Below are positions 15,556 through 23,909 of a stretch of 39,099 nucleotides of DNA, piece by piece. Where the stretch lies: positions 1-39,099 of the forward strand of contig NZ_JACWCT010000055.1 of the NCBI RefSeq assembly GCF_016613415.1. Direction: 5' to 3'. The position numbers and the translations under genes are program-made. Source of the DNA: Methylobacterium ajmalii. GTDB lineage: Bacteria > Pseudomonadota > Alphaproteobacteria > Rhizobiales > Beijerinckiaceae. Under the pieces are notes generated by a model. That model was not told the origin of the DNA and did not search any database. It saw only the letters and a program-made list of their open reading frames with translations. Every line of letters begins with the position of its first letter. The first letter of the stretch is position 1.

Positions 15556-17682
15556 TCAGAACCGCCCCGCCAGGGTCAGGCGCAACGCGGTCGGCTCGAC
15601 CGGGTGGAAGTGCCGGTCGGCCACGGCGGCGGCCTCTCCGGGCAGGCGGGACTCGTAGAAGTAGGTGATCTGGTCGGCCTTCGCGTTCGTCAGGTTGAGC
15701 ACGTCGAGGGCGAGGCTCACGCCGTTGTCGAAGGCGTAGCCGAGCCGGCCGTTGAGCAGCGCGGTCGGCTTCGAGCGCACCGAGTTGTCCTCGATCAGCG
15801 GCCGGGAGCCGAAGTAGCGGAAGCGCAAGGATCCGAACCAGCCCCGGCCCTCGCCGAAGGTGACCCCCGCCGACGCGATGGTGGTCGGCGCCTCCGGCAC
15901 GCGCTGGCCGACGGGGTCGCGGTCGGAGAAGCGCGCGTTGGTGATCGTCAGGTCGCCCTCCAGCCGCAGCCACGGCGTGACCGCGTAGTGGTTGCTCCAC
16001 TCGATGCCGAAGCGGCGGGTCGGCCGGCTCGGCTCGGTGGTACCGGTGTCGCCCTGGAACAGGTTCTCGGAGGCGAAGTCGAGCCGGAACAGGGCGAGGC
16101 TCGTCTCCAGCCCGGCGATGGAACGGTTGCGGATCCCGACCTCGTAGCCCGTCGAGGGCACCAGGAACGGCGAGCGGCTGATGTTGAACAGCGGGCTTGC
16201 CGGATCGACCGTCGCGGTGACGCCGCGGACGTCGTTCGAGTGGAAGCCGCCGCCGTAGTTCACGTAGATCTCGGTATCGAGCCACGGCCGGAGCACCGCG
16301 CCGAGCTTCGGGGTGACGATGCCGTCGCGGGCCCGGCCCGAGTTCGCCGGGGTGTCGGAGCGGACATCGGCCGAGTAGCCGTCGGCCCTGAAGCCGACGC
16401 TGGTGCGCAGCCAGTCGGTCCAGCGCACCCGGTTCTCGTAGTAGAACGCCGCGCTCGCCTCCAGCACCCGGTCGTCGAGCACCGTCGAGCGGTACTGCCG
16501 CGCCGTGGTGTTGAACAGGCCGACCCGGATGTCGTCGGTGCGGGTCTGGAGGCCGATCTCGTTCTCCATCGGCAGCCCGAGCAGGTCGCCCTGGAAGACG
16601 CGGCTGATCTCGCCCCCGCCGAGCACCCGGGCGTCGCGCTGGCGGAACTGGTCGCCGTTGACGGGATCGTTGAGGAAGTAGGTGAAGTTGTTCCAGAGGT
16701 TCATCTGGTAGCGGATCACGTAGGCCGAGGCCCGGGTGATGCCGCCCGCGTCCGATTGGCTCCAGCGTCCCGAGAGCGAGAAGCGCCCGGTCTCGCCGCC
16801 ATCGGTCGGGTCCAGCGTGCCATAGCGGCCGATGATCCCCTCCGCCACCGCCCGCTCGGGGATCTGGTTGGTGGCGTTCCACTTCGCCCAGTAGGCCATG
16901 CCGGTGACGGAAAACCCGTCGGTCGCGGTGCCCTGGCTGTAGCGGGCGACGCCGTTGAGCTTGCGCAGGGCATCGGGCACCACCCACGGCCCGTCGTAGG
17001 TCTGCGCCTCGCCCGCCACCAGGAGGTTGCCCGCGCCGAGCGGCACGGAGGCGGCCGAGAGCCCGCGCTTGTAGCCGAAGCTGCCCAGCGTGGTCAGCGC
17101 GACGTTGCGGTCGAGCTTGTCGAGGTAGTCGATCCGCACCGATCCCGCCGAGGCGAAGTCGCCGTCGCGGACGAAGTACGGGCCCTTGTGGAATTCGACG
17201 GCGCCGACGAGCTCGGGGATCAGGAAATTGAGGTCGGCATAACCCTGGCCGTGGGCATGGGTGCGCATGTTCACCGGCATGCCGTCGACGTGGATGGCGA
17301 TGTCGGTGCCGTGGTCGAGGTTGAAGCCGCGCAGGAAGAACTGGTTGGCTTTGCCCTCGCCGGAATGCTGGGTGACGATCAGGCCCGGCACCGATTCCAG
17401 TACCTCGCCGGGACGGGTGACGGGGCGGCTGTTGAGCTGCGCGCCCGAGATGATCCCGGCGCTGGCGGCATCGACGGTCGCGAGCGCTCCGCCGATGCCG
17501 GTGACGCCGCCGACGTAACCGGCACTGGCGGCGGGGCCCGACGACGCGGGCGGCGGGGCGGAGACCTCGATCTCGTCGAGGCGGATCTCGCCCGCAGGCC
17601 CCTGGGCACCGGCAGGCGAGGATGCCACGGCGGCGATGCAGGCGACGAGCGGGGGAACGAACGAAAGGCGGGAGGCAGGCAC
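15556..17682 (-). CDS. TonB-dependent outer-membrane receptor under B12 riboswitch control
   Basis: The 708-residue protein has an N-terminal signal peptide (cut probably after AGAQG) and a TonB-box-like IRLDEIEVSAPP. A plug domain follows with RPGEVLESVPGLIVTQHSGEGKANQFFLRGFNLDHGTDIAIHVDGMPV, the usual plug core. The remaining 500 residues form alternating beta-strands of the 22-strand barrel, ending in Phe (LTLAGRF) as expected for outer-membrane insertion. Proteins of this class take up metal complexes or vitamins with energy from TonB-ExbBD. The cobalamin riboswitch 120 bp upstream makes cobalamin, or a cobalt compound, the likely substrate. The plug differs from classical BtuB, so I give no symbol. 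No TonB, ABC transporter or cobalamin gene is adjacent in the window. Confidence 0.88.
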   Translation of the reverse strand: MPASRLSFVPPLVACIAAVASSPAGAQGPAGEIRLDEIEVSAPPPASSGPAASAGYVGGVTGIGGALATVDAASAGIISGAQLNSRPVTRPGEVLESVPGLIVTQHSGEGKANQFFLRGFNLDHGTDIAIHVDGMPVNMRTHAHGQGYADLNFLIPELVGAVEFHKGPYFVRDGDFASAGSVRIDYLDKLDRNVALTTLGSFGYKRGLSAASVPLGAGNLLVAGEAQTYDGPWVVPDALRKLNGVARYSQGTATDGFSVTGMAYWAKWNATNQIPERAVAEGIIGRYGTLDPTDGGETGRFSLSGRWSQSDAGGITRASAYVIRYQMNLWNNFTYFLNDPVNGDQFRQRDARVLGGGEISRVFQGDLLGLPMENEIGLQTRTDDIRVGLFNTTARQYRSTVLDDRVLEASAAFYYENRVRWTDWLRTSVGFRADGYSADVRSDTPANSGRARDGIVTPKLGAVLRPWLDTEIYVNYGGGFHSNDVRGVTATVDPASPLFNISRSPFLVPSTGYEVGIRNRSIAGLETSLALFRLDFASENLFQGDTGTTEPSRPTRRFGIEWSNHYAVTPWLRLEGDLTITNARFSDRDPVGQRVPEAPTTIASAGVTFGEGRGWFGSLRFRYFGSRPLIEDNSVRSKPTALLNGRLGYAFDNGVSLALDVLNLTNAKADQITYFYESRLPGEAAAVADRHFHPVEPTALRLTLAGRF

Positions 17683-17778
17683 GGTCGGGACTCGGGCAAC
17701 GGCAGTGGCACGTCACCGCGAACGAGGCCGCCCGGATCGCGAAGACCCGTTCCGACACCCGTCAGGACACCCCGCCCG

Positions 17779-17793
17779 ACGCGCTTCGCGCGT
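17779..17793 (-). promoter_or_regulatory. Hairpin in riboswitch expression platform
   Basis: ACGCGC and GCGCGT pair perfectly around a three-base loop, ten bases beyond the riboswitch aptamer on the - strand. No U-run follows, so control of translation or folding is more likely than simple termination. The assignment as expression platform is an inference from position. Confidence 0.4.
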
Positions 17794-17802
17794 GACCACG
17801 AC

Positions 17803-17975
17803 TGACGGCAGGTCTCCTGGCTCGCGGGTCGGTGCCCGCCACCGTCTTCCCGGGTGAGTCACCCAGTGACTATGGTGGTGGAAGGCTCGCCGCTTACAGT
17901 TGCGGGGGCAGCCGCGGCATCGGGTAAACCCCCACCGCGTTCCCTTTTGATCCCCGAGGGGAACCGTCGCCGTGA
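17803..17975 (-). promoter_or_regulatory. Cobalamin riboswitch
   Basis: Read on the - strand, the element has the conserved cobalamin-riboswitch blocks in order. There is a GGGAACGCGGTG-like segment, then GCCCCCGCAACTGTAAGCGG, a GTCACTGGGTGA-like core, GGGAAGACGG, and finally the B12-box sequence AGCCAGGAGACCTGCC. Outer ends pair as P1 (ACGGC at 17973-17969 with GCCGT at 17809-17805). It binds adenosylcobalamin and usually lowers expression of the downstream gene when the vitamin is plentiful. The receptor ATG is 120 bp downstream. Confidence 0.95.
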
Positions 17976-18122
17976 GGGTGGCGGTTCGGGGGATCCGGGT
18001 CAATGCCCCGCGGTGCGATTACGAACGCGCATGTCTCGTCGCCGGCAGGTCGTTGCACCCGGGCACCGATGCGCGCCGGGCCGGTCCGCGGTCGAGGCCA
18101 CGCCCCGGGACACGATCCGGCA

Positions 18123-18347
18123 TCACGCGGTCCGCTCCGGTTCCGGCGGATCCGGAAACGGCGTCCAGTGGGTGAACGCCTCCGGGGCGTAGCCGTGCTC
18201 GGTGGTGGCGACGTGCCAGGGGCGCGCATCGCCGACACGCCCGGGATCCCAGCGGATCACGGCGCGCCGGTCCGGCTCGTCCCGGTGGATGGCGATGATC
18301 CAGCGGCCGTCCTGGGGCGCGCGATCGATGGGCCTCCAATCGGTCAT
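18123..18347 (-). CDS. Small DUF551-like hypothetical protein, 74 aa
   Basis: The ATG at 18347 has GAGGAG eight bases upstream, a good ribosome-binding site. The 74-residue product begins DWRPIDRAPQDGRWIIAIH, which resembles the opening W-x-P-I-x-x-A-P-x-D-G of DUF551-type and similar small proteins often found near phage genes and on plasmids. It ends with HWTPFPDPP, another typical feature. No function is known. It precedes the riboswitch transcript in the same direction by about 150 bp, and 75 bp separate its start from the stop of the next small gene upstream. Confidence 0.7.
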   Translation of the reverse strand: MTDWRPIDRAPQDGRWIIAIHRDEPDRRAVIRWDPGRVGDARPWHVATTEHGYAPEAFTHWTPFPDPPEPERTA

Positions 18348-18422
18348 CGGCTGCTCCTCATCGTCTGCTCCGTCGCGGCGGACACTCGTCGTCCAACGCG
18401 CCGCGCCTGCCGCCGTTCGCCG

Positions 18423-18641
18423 TCAGCGCGGCGCGGACCCGCGCACCAGGCGCTCGCCGGCCTCGCATTCGCGCAGGAAGGTCGCCCGTCCGTCGCCGGT
18501 GATGCCGCTCCGGTCGGCCTTGGCCTCGCAGACCTCCCGTTCGCCAGTCCGCGGCACATCCTCGGCGAGGGCGGCGGCGGGAGCCAGGAAGGGGGCCAGG
18601 ACGGGGGCCAGCAGGGCGAGGAGCAGGACGGCGCGGCGCAT
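18423..18641 (-). CDS. Small secreted PsiF-repeat-like protein, 72 aa
   Basis: The 72-residue protein starts MRRAVLLLALLAPVLAPFLA, a clear signal peptide with cleavage probably after ALA-E near residue 27. The mature part has one segment of the form C-x-A-x-A-D-x-x-G-x-x-G-D-x-R-x-x-F-L-x-x-C (Cys38 to Cys59). This resembles a PsiF repeat, which is usually present twice in phosphate-starvation protein PsiF; here only one copy is present. The two cysteines could form a disulfide in the periplasm. It follows repB by 80 bp in the same direction. The gene is probable; the function is unknown. Confidence 0.65.
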   Translation of the reverse strand: MRRAVLLLALLAPVLAPFLAPAAALAEDVPRTGEREVCEAKADRSGITGDGRATFLRECEAGERLVRGSAPR

Positions 18642-18721
18642 GGCGGATCTCGGAATGTCGGGCGGGACCGGTGAGGCATCGTCGCGCCCGTGCGATGGTT
18701 CCCTTGCGTCGGCGGTTCCTG

Positions 18722-19801
18722 TCAGGGCTTGGCGCGGCCGGCCCGGTAGGCGGCCAGGATCTCCGGCAGCCGGTCGAGGACGTAGTCGGCGAGGCCCGGC
18801 TCGACGGTCTCGTCGAAGGACAGGGCGACCCGATCCGGGCGGCGCTCGATCCGGGCGATGCCGCGGCCGGCCTCGTCGCTCCAGACCTGCGGAGCCGGTT
18901 TCGGGGCCGCCGGGGGGGCGAGCGCGTGCAGCACGGCCGCGAAGCGCTCGTTCGTCGGCGTCCCGGCGAGGGCCGGATCGGCGATGAGCCCGGCGATCCG
19001 CTTCGGGCTCGCCGCCCGGATCCGCTCGGCGAGCAGCATCCAGCGCGGCCGCCCGGCGGCGGGCGCCGGGCCGATCGCCCGGACGACGTCGGCCGGCACC
19101 GTGCGGGCGACCGAGATCAGGGTCGAGAGGTCGCCCTTGCCGACGCCCATCGCGGCGATGATCGTGGCGCGGGAAAAACCGTGCTCCTCGAGCCGCAGCG
19201 CGAAGAACGCCCGCTCGATGTAGCTGAGGTCCTGCCGCTCCAGGTTCTCCTTGCCCTGGGCCACCACCAGTTCGGCGTCCGAGAGCGGGCGCACCACGGC
19301 GCGGACCGGCCGGGCGAGGCGGCGCGCCGCCTGGATGCGGCGGCGGCCGTAGGCGACCTGGAACCGGTCCGGGTCGGCGGGGTGGGGGCGCACCAGGATC
19401 GGCACCTGCTGGCCGCTCTCGCGGATGCTCTCGACCAGGGCCGCCAGGCCCGGATCGGTCGCGTCCGCCACCCGGTCGGCGATGAAGGAATCGTCGATCC
19501 GCTCCGGGGCGATCTCGACGACGACCGTGCCGGCCTCGATCTCGGCGGCGGCGTCGGCCCGGGCGGCGAGCCCGCGCAGCGTGCTGCTCATCGCCCGCAC
19601 CGCGCCGCTGCGGCTGCGCTCCGGCGAGCGGGAGGCCGGGTTTGCAGCTGCGAACTCGGGCTCGGCCGGGGTCGGGTTTGCAGCTGCAAACGGCTCGGGC
19701 GCCGGCGGGGCGGCGGCCGGCTCGGCCGCGGGCGGCGGGACGGCCGGCTTCGGAGCCGGGCGGGCGCCGAACAGCGCGTCGAGGTTCGACTTGCGGCTCA
19801 T
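18722..19801 (-). CDS. repB: Plasmid partition protein RepB (ParB family)
   Basis: The 359-residue protein starts SRKSNLDALFG, the N-terminal ParA-contact motif typical of RepB proteins. A Pro/Ala-rich linker follows (residues 15-60), then a ParB nuclease-like domain with LVESIRESGQQVPILVRPHP and YGRRRIQAARRL (the GERR-like box). Then comes a helix-turn-helix region with FSRATIIAAMGVGKGDLSTLISVAR. The C-terminus carries the RepB-type dimer region. It binds parS sites and links them to RepA ATPase for segregation. Its ATG overlaps the repA stop (ATGA). The linker contains two FAAANP peptides, each encoded by a parS site within the gene. No repC follows; the initiator is a separate gene at 32591. 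Confidence 0.93.
   Translation of the reverse strand: MSRKSNLDALFGARPAPKPAVPPPAAEPAAAPPAPEPFAAANPTPAEPEFAAANPASRSPERSRSGAVRAMSSTLRGLAARADAAAEIEAGTVVVEIAPERIDDSFIADRVADATDPGLAALVESIRESGQQVPILVRPHPADPDRFQVAYGRRRIQAARRLARPVRAVVRPLSDAELVVAQGKENLERQDLSYIERAFFALRLEEHGFSRATIIAAMGVGKGDLSTLISVARTVPADVVRAIGPAPAAGRPRWMLLAERIRAASPKRIAGLIADPALAGTPTNERFAAVLHALAPPAAPKPAPQVWSDEAGRGIARIERRPDRVALSFDETVEPGLADYVLDRLPEILAAYRAGRAKP
19640..19655. promoter_or_regulatory. parS: parS site 1 within repB
   Basis: GTTTGCAGCTGCGAAC fits the repABC-family centromere consensus GTTNNCNNNNGNNAAC at every fixed position, and its arms pair except for one position. It lies inside the repB coding region and encodes FAAANP residues 50-55. 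RepB should bind here. Confidence 0.85.
19676..19691. promoter_or_regulatory. parS: parS site 2 within repB
   Basis: GTTTGCAGCTGCAAAC is a perfect 16-bp palindrome matching the repABC parS consensus GTTNNCNNNNGNNAAC. It lies 36 bp from site 1 and encodes FAAANP residues 38-43 of RepB. Confidence 0.9.
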
Positions 19802-21027
19802 GGGCGGCCCCAGGCACGGCGGATCAGGCCCTCGATCTCGCCGTTGACCGCCTCGAGGGATTCGAGCGCCCGGTCATAGGTCGAGCGGGTCACGCCCTCG
19901 CGGCCGATCTCGTACAGGGTCTGCTTCGACAGGCCGGCATCCGACACGGCGGAGGACTTGAGCATCGGCGCGGTCAGCACCGCGTCCTCGAACAAGGTGC
20001 GCAGCATCCCGACGATGCGGGTCTGGGGCGCGTCCTGCTGCTCGTAGCGGGTCACGAGGTAGCGCAGCCAGTCGTAGTGCAGCCGCCCGCCGGATTCCGC
20101 CACCACGCCGAGCAGGTCCTCGGTCATCGCCAGGAACTGGCTCATCGAGGCGACGTCGAGCATCTGCGGATGCACGGTGATGAGCAGCGAGGTCGCGGCG
20201 CAGAGCGCCGAGAGGGTGAGGTAGCCGAGCTGGGGCGGGCAATCGATGACGACGATGTCGTAATCCTGCGCCACCGTGTCGATGGCGTGGGCCACCCGGT
20301 CGAAGAACAGCGGCTCGCCGGCCCGGCGGCGGGTCAGCGCCCGCGGCGTCTCGTGCTCGAACTCCATCAGCTCGAGGTTGGCGGGCACGAGGTCGAGGCC
20401 GGTGAAGTAGGTCGGGCGCACGACCTCGCGCAGCGGCTTGGCGTCGTCGTAGCGGATCGCGCCGTACAAGGTCTCGTCGGCGCCGACGTCGAGCTCGGGC
20501 TGCACGCCCATCAGGGCGGAGAGGCTGGCCTGGGGATCGAGGTCGATGGCGAGCACCCGGTAGCCGCGCAGGACCAGGGACTGGGCGAGGTGGGCGGTGG
20601 TGGTGGTCTTGCCCGAGCCGCCCTTGAAGTTCGCCACCGCGACGACCTGGAGGTGCTCGGCGCCGCTGCGCCGCGGCTGGTAGCGCCGGCCGCCCCGGGT
20701 GTTCTCGTCCAGGTAGGCGCGCAGGCCGTGGATGTCGGACAGCGTGTAGGAGCGGCGGCCGTTCGCCGACACCTCGGGCTGCGGCCCGAGCCCCTCGGCG
20801 GCGAGCTGCTGGAGGCGCGACACCGTCACGCCGATGATCCGGGCCGCCTCCGCCGAGGTGAAGCGGCGCAGGCCCTTGGCGGCGGTGGGCGGAAACAGCC
20901 CGGAGGAGATCGCCTGCAGTTGCGCCCGGAGCGTCGCCGCGTGGGCGCCGATCGTCGCCGCGGGCGCGACTTGCGCGGAAGCGACTTGAGCGGGGGCAGG
21001 GGAGTGGGGCGGCGTGTGCTGATTCAT
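19798..21027 (-). CDS. repA: Plasmid partition ATPase RepA (ParA family)
   Basis: The 409-residue product is a RepABC-type ParA. After a Pro/Ala-rich head, residues 52-105 form a MerR/AlpA-like DNA-binding region: FTSAEAARIIGVTVSRLQQLAAEG then a segment ending YTLSDIHGLRAYL. The deviant Walker A motif KGGSGKTTT lies at residues 135-143, with the signature Lys. LAIDLDPQASLSALMG gives Walker A', and IVVIDCPPQLGYLTLSAL gives Walker B. The helix-turn-helix part normally lets RepA repress its own operon. The ATG at 21027 was chosen because it is the first one consistent with family N-termini; the frame stays open to 21324. repB follows with an ATGA overlap. Confidence 0.93.
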   Translation of the reverse strand: MNQHTPPHSPAPAQVASAQVAPAATIGAHAATLRAQLQAISSGLFPPTAAKGLRRFTSAEAARIIGVTVSRLQQLAAEGLGPQPEVSANGRRSYTLSDIHGLRAYLDENTRGGRRYQPRRSGAEHLQVVAVANFKGGSGKTTTTAHLAQSLVLRGYRVLAIDLDPQASLSALMGVQPELDVGADETLYGAIRYDDAKPLREVVRPTYFTGLDLVPANLELMEFEHETPRALTRRRAGEPLFFDRVAHAIDTVAQDYDIVVIDCPPQLGYLTLSALCAATSLLITVHPQMLDVASMSQFLAMTEDLLGVVAESGGRLHYDWLRYLVTRYEQQDAPQTRIVGMLRTLFEDAVLTAPMLKSSAVSDAGLSKQTLYEIGREGVTRSTYDRALESLEAVNGEIEGLIRRAWGRP

Positions 21028-21419
21028 CCGCGCGGGCCATGTTTGCAGAAAATTCGCCGGTTCGGCGCTCGAACTGCAATTCGCCGGTTTTCGACCGATT
21101 CGCAATCGGGGCCGCCAAACCGGCGCAAGCCCCGCGCAAGCCTGGCGCGACAGCGGCCTCGCTGCGCCGACGCTCCGCGGGGCGAGAGGCAATTCCGTAA
21201 GCTTGACGCGATGTCCACCCTGTCGCCCCGTCGGCGCTTCGCCAGCCGTTAAGCTGTGCCGAGTTGAATACCCGTGCCAGATCGGATCAATCACCCGCTC
21301 CGCAATGGAGCAGGTAATTCTCAAAAATAGACATGTAAAAATTTACCAAGATTTAGGCGAAAGATTGCAATTTCAACTGCGGGATGGGATCCTGCGCCAA
21401 GCAGAGAAGGTGGAGCCCC
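21028..21419. promoter_or_regulatory. Divergent repA / carrier-protein promoter gap
   Basis: This 392-bp gap has no convincing gene. Its left part carries two copies of AATTCGCCGGTT at 21051-21062 and 21078-21089, 27 bp apart. They lie close to the repA start and may be an operator for RepA. The right part (about 21291-21381) is unusually AT-rich and contains the inverted repeat GTAAA-AA-TTTAC at 21335-21346, plus a small hairpin GCTCC/GGAGC at 21298-21315. It probably holds the promoter of the carrier-protein operon. AGAAGGTGGAG just before 21420 is a strong ribosome-binding site. Confidence 0.6.
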
Positions 21420-21674
21420 ATGGTCGAAATCTCCGACATTCGTGACGTGCTGAAGTCGCTGGAATCCCTCAAGGGCGTGGTCGACACCCTGGCGGACGAC
21501 GACGACCTGTTCGAGAAGGGCCTCGATTCCTTCGGCTCCGTGCAGCTGATGCTGGCCCTCGAGGAGCGGTTCGACATCGAGTTCCCGGACTCGGCGCTCG
21601 GCCGGCGCTCGTTCTCGACCATCCGGATCATCCGGGACACCGTCGCGGGCCTGCGTCAGCAGGAGGCCGCATGA
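21420..21674 (+). CDS. Acyl carrier protein-like protein
   Basis: The 84-residue protein is a phosphopantetheine-binding carrier. The attachment site is in [12 protein letters not shown], with Ser37 as the likely acceptor. The acidic [11 protein letters not shown] before it, and helix III ([14 protein letters not shown]), complete the four-helix fold. The ATG at 21420 was chosen because it has AGAAGGTGGAG a few bases upstream; a frame start at 21384 would add twelve unlikely residues. Its stop overlaps the next gene's ATG (ATGA). The gene content points to a dedicated carrier for the adjacent amino acid:[carrier protein] ligase, rather than for fatty acid synthesis. Confidence 0.9.
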   Translation: MVEISDIRDVLKSLESLKGVVDTLADDDDLFEKGLDSFGSVQLMLALEERFDIEFPDSALGRRSFSTIRIIRDTVAGLRQQEAA

Positions 21675-22912
21675 ACATGCATGTCGAGGTCGCGGCGACG
21701 GTGCCCGGTGCGGCACCCGTCGCGACGGACGCACCGGCGGGCGCCCTCGATGCGCGCGCCAAGCGCGCCGCGGACATCGCCGCCAGCCACGCCGACGCGG
21801 TCGACCGCGAGGGCCGCTTTCCGGCCGAAGCCGTGGCGGCGCTCAAGGCCGAGCGCCTGCTCGGCATCCAGGTGCCCGCCTCGCTCGGAGGGGAGGGGGC
21901 CTCGATGAGCGAGATCGCCGAGCTCTGCGCCGTTCTCGGCCGCGCCTGCTCGGCCGCCGCGATGGTGTTCGCCATGCACCACATCAAGCTCGCGAGCCTC
22001 GTCACCCACGGGGTCGACAGCACCTGGCATCGCGGCCTGATGCAGCGGATCGCCGGCGAGCAGATGCTGATCGCCTCCTCGACCACCGAGGCCGGCATCG
22101 GCGGCGATCTCCGCAACAGTCTCTGCGCCGTCGAGGCCGAGGGGACGGGAGACGGCGACACCTTCCGGCTGACCAAGGAGGCCAGCGTCATCTCGTACGG
22201 CGCGCAGGCCGACCTGATCCTCGCCACCGCCCGCCGCCACAAGGAGGCCGCGACCTCCGACCAGGTGCTGGTGGCGCTGCTCGCCGACCAGATCACGCTG
22301 GAGCGCACCAGCACCTGGGACACGCTCGGCATGCGCGGCACCTGCAGCGACGGCTTCCTGCTCAAGGCCGAGGGCCTGCCCGTTGTCCAGGTGCTGCAGA
22401 AGCCCTTCGCGGAGATCGCCGCGCAGTCGATGCTCGCCGCCTCGCACCTGCTGTGGGGCAGCGTGTGGTTCGGGATCGCGTCTTACGCGGTCGACCGCGC
22501 CCGCGCCTTCGTGCAGGCCGAGGCGCGCAAGAAGCCGGGCCAGGTGCCCCCGGGCGCGCTGCGGCTGGCGGAAGCCGCCAACGAGCTCCAGGCGATGAGG
22601 AGCACGGTGGTCGCCGGGCTCGCCCGCTACGAGGCCGCCAAGGGCGACCCCGACGCCCTGAGCGCCATCGGCTTCTCGATCATGCTCAACAACGTCAAGA
22701 CCACGGTGTCGGCCCAGGCCGTCGACATCGTCCAGCGCGCCCTCTCGGTGGTGGGCCTCGCCGGCTACAAGAACGGCACCCCGTTCAGCCTCGGCCGGCA
22801 GCTGCGCGACGTCCTCTCGGCGCCGCTGATGATCAACAACGACCGCATCCTCTCCAACACCGCCAACCTTCTGCTGGTGCAGAAGGGCAGCGGCAAGCTC
22901 CTGAGCGCGTGA
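21671..22912 (+). CDS. Acyl-CoA dehydrogenase-like flavoprotein
   Basis: The 413-residue protein has the acyl-CoA dehydrogenase fold. The N-terminal helical part has [27 protein letters not shown]. The middle beta-domain has [15 protein letters not shown] and [21 protein letters not shown], which contact FAD. The C-terminal helices include [28 protein letters not shown] and [16 protein letters not shown]. The usual Glu of the classical catalytic loop is not visible there, and this end looks more like the acyl-CoA_dh_2 type used by several oxidases. Between a carrier protein and a carrier-protein ligase, it probably oxidises a carrier-bound acyl or aminoacyl group. The start overlaps the carrier-protein stop, and the stop overlaps the ligase start. 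Confidence 0.82.
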   Translation: MNMHVEVAATVPGAAPVATDAPAGALDARAKRAADIAASHADAVDREGRFPAEAVAALKAERLLGIQVPASLGGEGASMSEIAELCAVLGRACSAAAMVFAMHHIKLASLVTHGVDSTWHRGLMQRIAGEQMLIASSTTEAGIGGDLRNSLCAVEAEGTGDGDTFRLTKEASVISYGAQADLILATARRHKEAATSDQVLVALLADQITLERTSTWDTLGMRGTCSDGFLLKAEGLPVVQVLQKPFAEIAAQSMLAASHLLWGSVWFGIASYAVDRARAFVQAEARKKPGQVPPGALRLAEAANELQAMRSTVVAGLARYEAAKGDPDALSAIGFSIMLNNVKTTVSAQAVDIVQRALSVVGLAGYKNGTPFSLGRQLRDVLSAPLMINNDRILSNTANLLLVQKGSGKLLSA

Positions 22913-23901
22913 TGGACCAGAGCCTCTCCTCCGATCGTCTCCCCGTCGATCTCCTGCCCGCCGACGAGGCGCTGGCCGACGGCCTTCCCGAGGCCGCCGC
23001 GCCACGCTCGTTCCTCGACCGCCTGTTCGACCGCGGGCTCCTGATCCGCACCGGGGTCGACGGGCTCTACGGCCGCTCCGGCGCCTTCGAGAGCGTGGTC
23101 GAGGCCCTCGACCGGCTGGTCTCGCGCATCGGCGCGGCCGACGGCGCCGAGGCCCTTCGCTTTCCCCCCGGCATGGCCCGGTCGAGCTTCGAGCGCAGCG
23201 GCTACCTCAAGGGCTTCCCGCACCTCGCCGGCACGGTGCACAGCTTCTGCGGCAACGAGGCGGACCACGCCCGCCTGCTCGCCTGCCTCGATGCCGGCGA
23301 GGACTGGACCGCCAAGCAGGCCGCGACCGACATCGTCCTGACGCCGGCCGCCTGCTACCCGCTCTACCCGGTCGCCGCCGCCCGCGGCCGGCTGCCCGAG
23401 GGCGGGCTCTTGTTCGACCTGCAATCCTACTGCTTCCGGCACGAGCCCTCGCTGGAGCCGACCCGGATGCAGCTCTTCCGCATGCGCGAATACGTCCGCA
23501 TGGGCACGCCCGAGCAGGTGCTGGCCTTCCGCGAGCTGTGGCTCGAGCGCGGCACCACGATGATGCGCGACCTCGGGCTGCCGCTCGCCATCGATCCGGC
23601 CAACGATCCGTTCTTCGGCCGCGCCGGCAAGATGCTCGCCAACAACCAGCGCGCCCAGGCGCTGAAGTTCGAGCTGAACGTGCCGGTCAACAGCGAGGAC
23701 AAGCCGACCGCCTGCCTCAGCTTCAACTACCACCAGGACCATTTCGGCACGACCTGGGGCATCGAGCAGGCCGACGGCACCACCGCCCACACGGCCTGCG
23801 TCGGGTTCGGGCTGGAGCGGATCACCCTCGCGCTCCTGCGCCACCACGGCCTCGACCTCGACGCCTGGCCGGCGGAGGTCCGCGCCCAGCTCTTCGGCTG
23901 A
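22912..23901 (+). CDS. Amino acid:[carrier protein] ligase (class II aaRS-like)
   Basis: The 329-residue protein resembles the catalytic core of class II seryl-tRNA synthetases without a tRNA-binding domain. That is the hallmark of amino acid:[carrier protein] ligases known from Bradyrhizobium and Agrobacterium. Motif 2 is [22 protein letters not shown] and motif 3 is [17 protein letters not shown]. Cys148 (AACYPLY), Glu193 (REYV) and Cys296 (HTACVGF) are the expected zinc ligands; their spacing matches my recollection of the Bradyrhizobium enzyme. Such enzymes activate small amino acids with ATP and load them on the phosphopantetheine of a partner carrier protein, here most likely the product of the gene at 21420. 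ATG overlaps the preceding TGA. The amino acid is not predictable with certainty; Gly or Ala is typical. Confidence 0.9.
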   Translation: MDQSLSSDRLPVDLLPADEALADGLPEAAAPRSFLDRLFDRGLLIRTGVDGLYGRSGAFESVVEALDRLVSRIGAADGAEALRFPPGMARSSFERSGYLKGFPHLAGTVHSFCGNEADHARLLACLDAGEDWTAKQAATDIVLTPAACYPLYPVAAARGRLPEGGLLFDLQSYCFRHEPSLEPTRMQLFRMREYVRMGTPEQVLAFRELWLERGTTMMRDLGLPLAIDPANDPFFGRAGKMLANNQRAQALKFELNVPVNSEDKPTACLSFNYHQDHFGTTWGIEQADGTTAHTACVGFGLERITLALLRHHGLDLDAWPAEVRAQLFG

Positions 23902-23909
23902 GGCCAGGG

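Noticed and set aside
15354..15668. TTG-started frame across the terminator
   Set aside because: It runs through a 14-bp terminator stem and into the antisense of the receptor gene, with no recognisable protein pattern.
18722..21027. A complete repABC operon
   Set aside because: No repC lies after repB. The next genes are a small secreted protein and a DUF551-like gene, so the operon is repAB only.
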